From positions 1-31,316 of the forward strand of contig CALDJM010000039.1 in assembly GCA_937899155.1 (NCBI GenBank): a stretch of 31,316 nt of DNA, given 5' to 3'. Shown here piece by piece: positions 29,486 through 31,316 of the stretch (position 1 is its first letter; every line of letters starts with the position of its first letter). The notes under the pieces were generated by a model. The model saw only the letters and a list, made by a program, of their open reading frames with translations, was not told the DNA's origin and did no database searches. Source of the stretch: an uncultured bacterium (GTDB lineage: Bacteria > Patescibacteriota > Dojkabacteria > SC72). The translations under genes were made by a program, and so were the position numbers.

Positions 29486-31316
29486 ATGCAAAATCTACCT
29501 AAAAAACTATGGAATATCTTCAGAAAAAGATATGGACAAATCCTTCTTGTACTACTACTCATACTAATATCCTTTCTCTCTCTAAGGTGGGGCAAACACT
29601 TAATATCAAATGACAACTATTCTCCAGAACTAAACCCATGGATGTCTGTACAAAGATATCTTCAATCTCCAGCATGGAGAGGATACAGAGTCTTAGGCTT
29701 TGCATCAGACAGTGAACAAGCAGATATCTTTAGATCTATACTATTTGGTATCTCCGATATCTTCCTGTCTAACTCTATCCTAGCTCAACTCTTCTCTGTA
29801 CTCTGCCTATCTGTTGGAACACTATCAATGGCAACTCTAGTATCGCAATTGGTAAGGGATAAAATTAACACCAAAAGTTCAGGCTATGTATTTTTCTTTG
29901 CAGGTTTAGTATATCTCTCATCTCTCTGGACCGCTTGGGTCTTCAATTTCAATATGATGCCCTACATTGCTCAGTACGGATTCTTACCACTAGTACTACT
30001 AACAGGATATTGGTATATGCGAGAACTATCTACCTCCAAAGCACTCCTCCTTTTTCTAGCATCTATCCTCTTTGTCTCAACAGCTGTAATAGGTACACTC
30101 TTTTTTGTAAATGTAGTTTTAATATTACTCTTCTTCATATACTTTGGTATATCACATAGAGTAAAACTTAAAGGAATTCTAAAAGCTTTTGGAATCTTCT
30201 TAGTAGTACAACTATTCTGGCTACTACCATTTGCACAGTATACAGCATCTGTAAGTAGTGATGTCATAGACTCATATACAAATAGAAGTATAACAGCAAA
30301 TACCATAGACCTTGAGAAACAGATGATGACACTATCCAACTCTGCAAAAATGTATACAAGGTTGTTGGGTACTGTAGATAATCCAGAAACAAACTCTTTT
30401 ATATTTGCTCCATCACCATTATATATGGAGTACGACTTCTACAAAGTTGTAGGACTGCTTCCCATACTTCTTTCTGTCATAGGTTTAGTTTTCTCCATCT
30501 TCCAAAAAAGATTCTCTCTAATTCCAATCTTTCTACTTCTCTTTGGAATTCTTTTCCTACTAAAAAATCAAAACCCACCATTAGGGGGAGTGTATGTTTG
30601 GTTGCAAGAAAACTTTGGAATATTCAAACAGGTATTTAGATGGATATCGTCAAAATTAGGACAGCAATATATTGTTGTCTTAACCTTTACATCAACCATT
30701 GGTTTCATACTTCTTCTAAATTTTCTTTCATCTTTCTTTAAGAAAACTTCAAGATATATATTCATACTATTCTCACTTGCACTTCTTGTTGTCCCTATGT
30801 TCTTCTATGCAGAATATCTTTTCAAAGGAGACCTTTTTGCCCAAAGAGCAACAGTAACTCTTCCAGAACAGTATTTTGAATTAAAGAAAGCAATAGAAGA
30901 TGAACCACACTCAAGAATATATTATGCTCCACCATCAAATAATGGGTATTTTAGAGAATATGAATGGGGTTTCATTGGCTCCCAGTTCATATCATATATA
31001 ATTCCAAATCCGGTTATGGATCTGTCATTAGCCATAGGCTCTGATGTTGGAGAAGAAGCCATGTTTGAGATCAGAAATGCATATGACTCTGGTGATAGAG
31101 AGCTTTTCTCTCAAAAGATGGCCAAGTATGATGTTAAATATATATTGGTAGATAGAAGTCTTGTCAAAGGAAGGTATGGACATAAAATTGATTGGGACAG
31201 TATCAATGATTATGTAAAAGATTTAGAGTTGGCTTGGTCAAAGGATTTTCTTTCATTATATAAATTAAAGAATGAAGAAGTTAGATATACGGAATATCTA
31301 GGCACAAGCTCATCTT
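29486..31316 (+). CDS. Large multi-pass membrane protein, GT-C/YfhO-like (3' end missing)
   Basis: The frame is open from the ATG at 29486 to the end of the window (610 codons) with no stop. A charged N-terminus (MQNLPKKLWNIFRKRYGQ) is followed by the first transmembrane helix, then about ten to twelve more helices up to about base 30800. A soluble-looking part follows with YYAPPSNNGYFREYEWGF, FISYIIPNPVMDLS and YDVKYILVDRS. This layout, long helices plus a C-terminal loop with an 'IPNP' type motif, resembles GT-C lipid-sugar transferases or YfhO-like proteins. I see no assured DxD catalytic motif. Its coding strand is markedly C-rich and G-poor in the first two thirds, unlike plus-strand genes further left. 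Confidence 0.65.
   Translation, partial: MQNLPKKLWNIFRKRYGQILLVLLLILISFLSLRWGKHLISNDNYSPELNPWMSVQRYLQSPAWRGYRVLGFASDSEQADIFRSILFGISDIFLSNSILAQLFSVLCLSVGTLSMATLVSQLVRDKINTKSSGYVFFFAGLVYLSSLWTAWVFNFNMMPYIAQYGFLPLVLLTGYWYMRELSTSKALLLFLASILFVSTAVIGTLFFVNVVLILLFFIYFGISHRVKLKGILKAFGIFLVVQLFWLLPFAQYTASVSSDVIDSYTNRSITANTIDLEKQMMTLSNSAKMYTRLLGTVDNPETNSFIFAPSPLYMEYDFYKVVGLLPILLSVIGLVFSIFQKRFSLIPIFLLLFGILFLLKNQNPPLGGVYVWLQENFGIFKQVFRWISSKLGQQYIVVLTFTSTIGFILLLNFLSSFFKKTSRYIFILFSLALLVVPMFFYAEYLFKGDLFAQRATVTLPEQYFELKKAIEDEPHSRIYYAPPSNNGYFREYEWGFIGSQFISYIIPNPVMDLSLAIGSDVGEEAMFEIRNAYDSGDRELFSQKMAKYDVKYILVDRSLVKGRYGHKIDWDSINDYVKDLELAWSKDFLSLYKLKNEEVRYTEYLGTSSS

Noticed and set aside
1..31316. Alternative genetic code with UGA as glycine or tryptophan
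   Set aside because: All proteins run full length without in-frame TGA, and lengths match their families. Only the absence of TGA as a stop is notable.

Overview
The window is an AT-rich, gene-dense bacterial segment. Genes are packed at spacings of a few bases, Shine-Dalgarno sequences are rare, and several proteins are typical of the Candidate Phyla Radiation (CPR): an archaeal-type AMP-salvage pair, a stand-alone TraG/VirB4-type ATPase, short or degenerate enzyme versions, and membrane proteins of no known family. The AMP phosphorylase plus ribose-1,5-bisphosphate isomerase pair with high AT content suggests a lineage such as Dojkabacteria (WS6) or a relative. That placement is inference only.

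Layout. 1-7.1 kb (+ strand): a membrane glycosyltransferase (cut by the window start), CCA-adding enzyme, dUTPase, a beta-CASP metallo-beta-lactamase RNase, ribose-1,5-bisphosphate isomerase and AMP phosphorylase. 7.1-10.1 kb: a membrane-anchored extracellular transglutaminase-like protein (- strand), divergent from the GTPase YchF. 10.1-12.1 kb: a non-coding interval with hairpins, the rpsF-ssb-rpsR operon with promoter and terminator, and a convergent RRM RNA-binding protein. 12.1-14.7 kb: an intergenic region with a pair of inverted operator-like repeats, a CsoR-family repressor lacking the usual metal ligands, a degenerate MBL-fold protein and replicative helicase DnaB. 14.7-18.6 kb: tRNA-Leu(CAA), a double-zinc-ribbon membrane protein, an Lgt-like membrane protein, an RluD-type pseudouridine synthase and a LytR_C-domain protein. 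18.7-25.0 kb: the conjugation-type ATPase, YebC, RuvC, RuvA, RuvB and a multi-pass membrane protein. 25.0-31.3 kb: a 455-base intergenic region with a long palindrome, a tyrosine recombinase with two large insertions, two minus-strand genes of unknown function, and a large membrane protein cut by the window end.

Main points for the reader. (1) The RluD gene is split by 29 bases (16951-16979) identical to the start of the Illumina TruSeq read-1 adapter. Removing exactly those bases restores one 330-codon frame, so this is an assembly artefact and not a pseudogene. (2) Many promoters place the -10 box 6-9 bases before the ATG, predicting leaderless mRNAs. (3) All 28 complete genes end in TAA (17) or TAG (11), none in TGA, and no gene reads through an in-frame TGA. 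(4) A perfect 18-bp inverted repeat carries a TTGACA box and a palindromic operator-like core on each arm. One arm forms the promoter of the CsoR-like gene. (5) Gene direction and coding-strand G/C balance change near 26.7-29.5 kb, next to the recombinase and a palindrome, which could mark a replichore boundary. No CRISPR array, insertion sequence or rRNA was seen.
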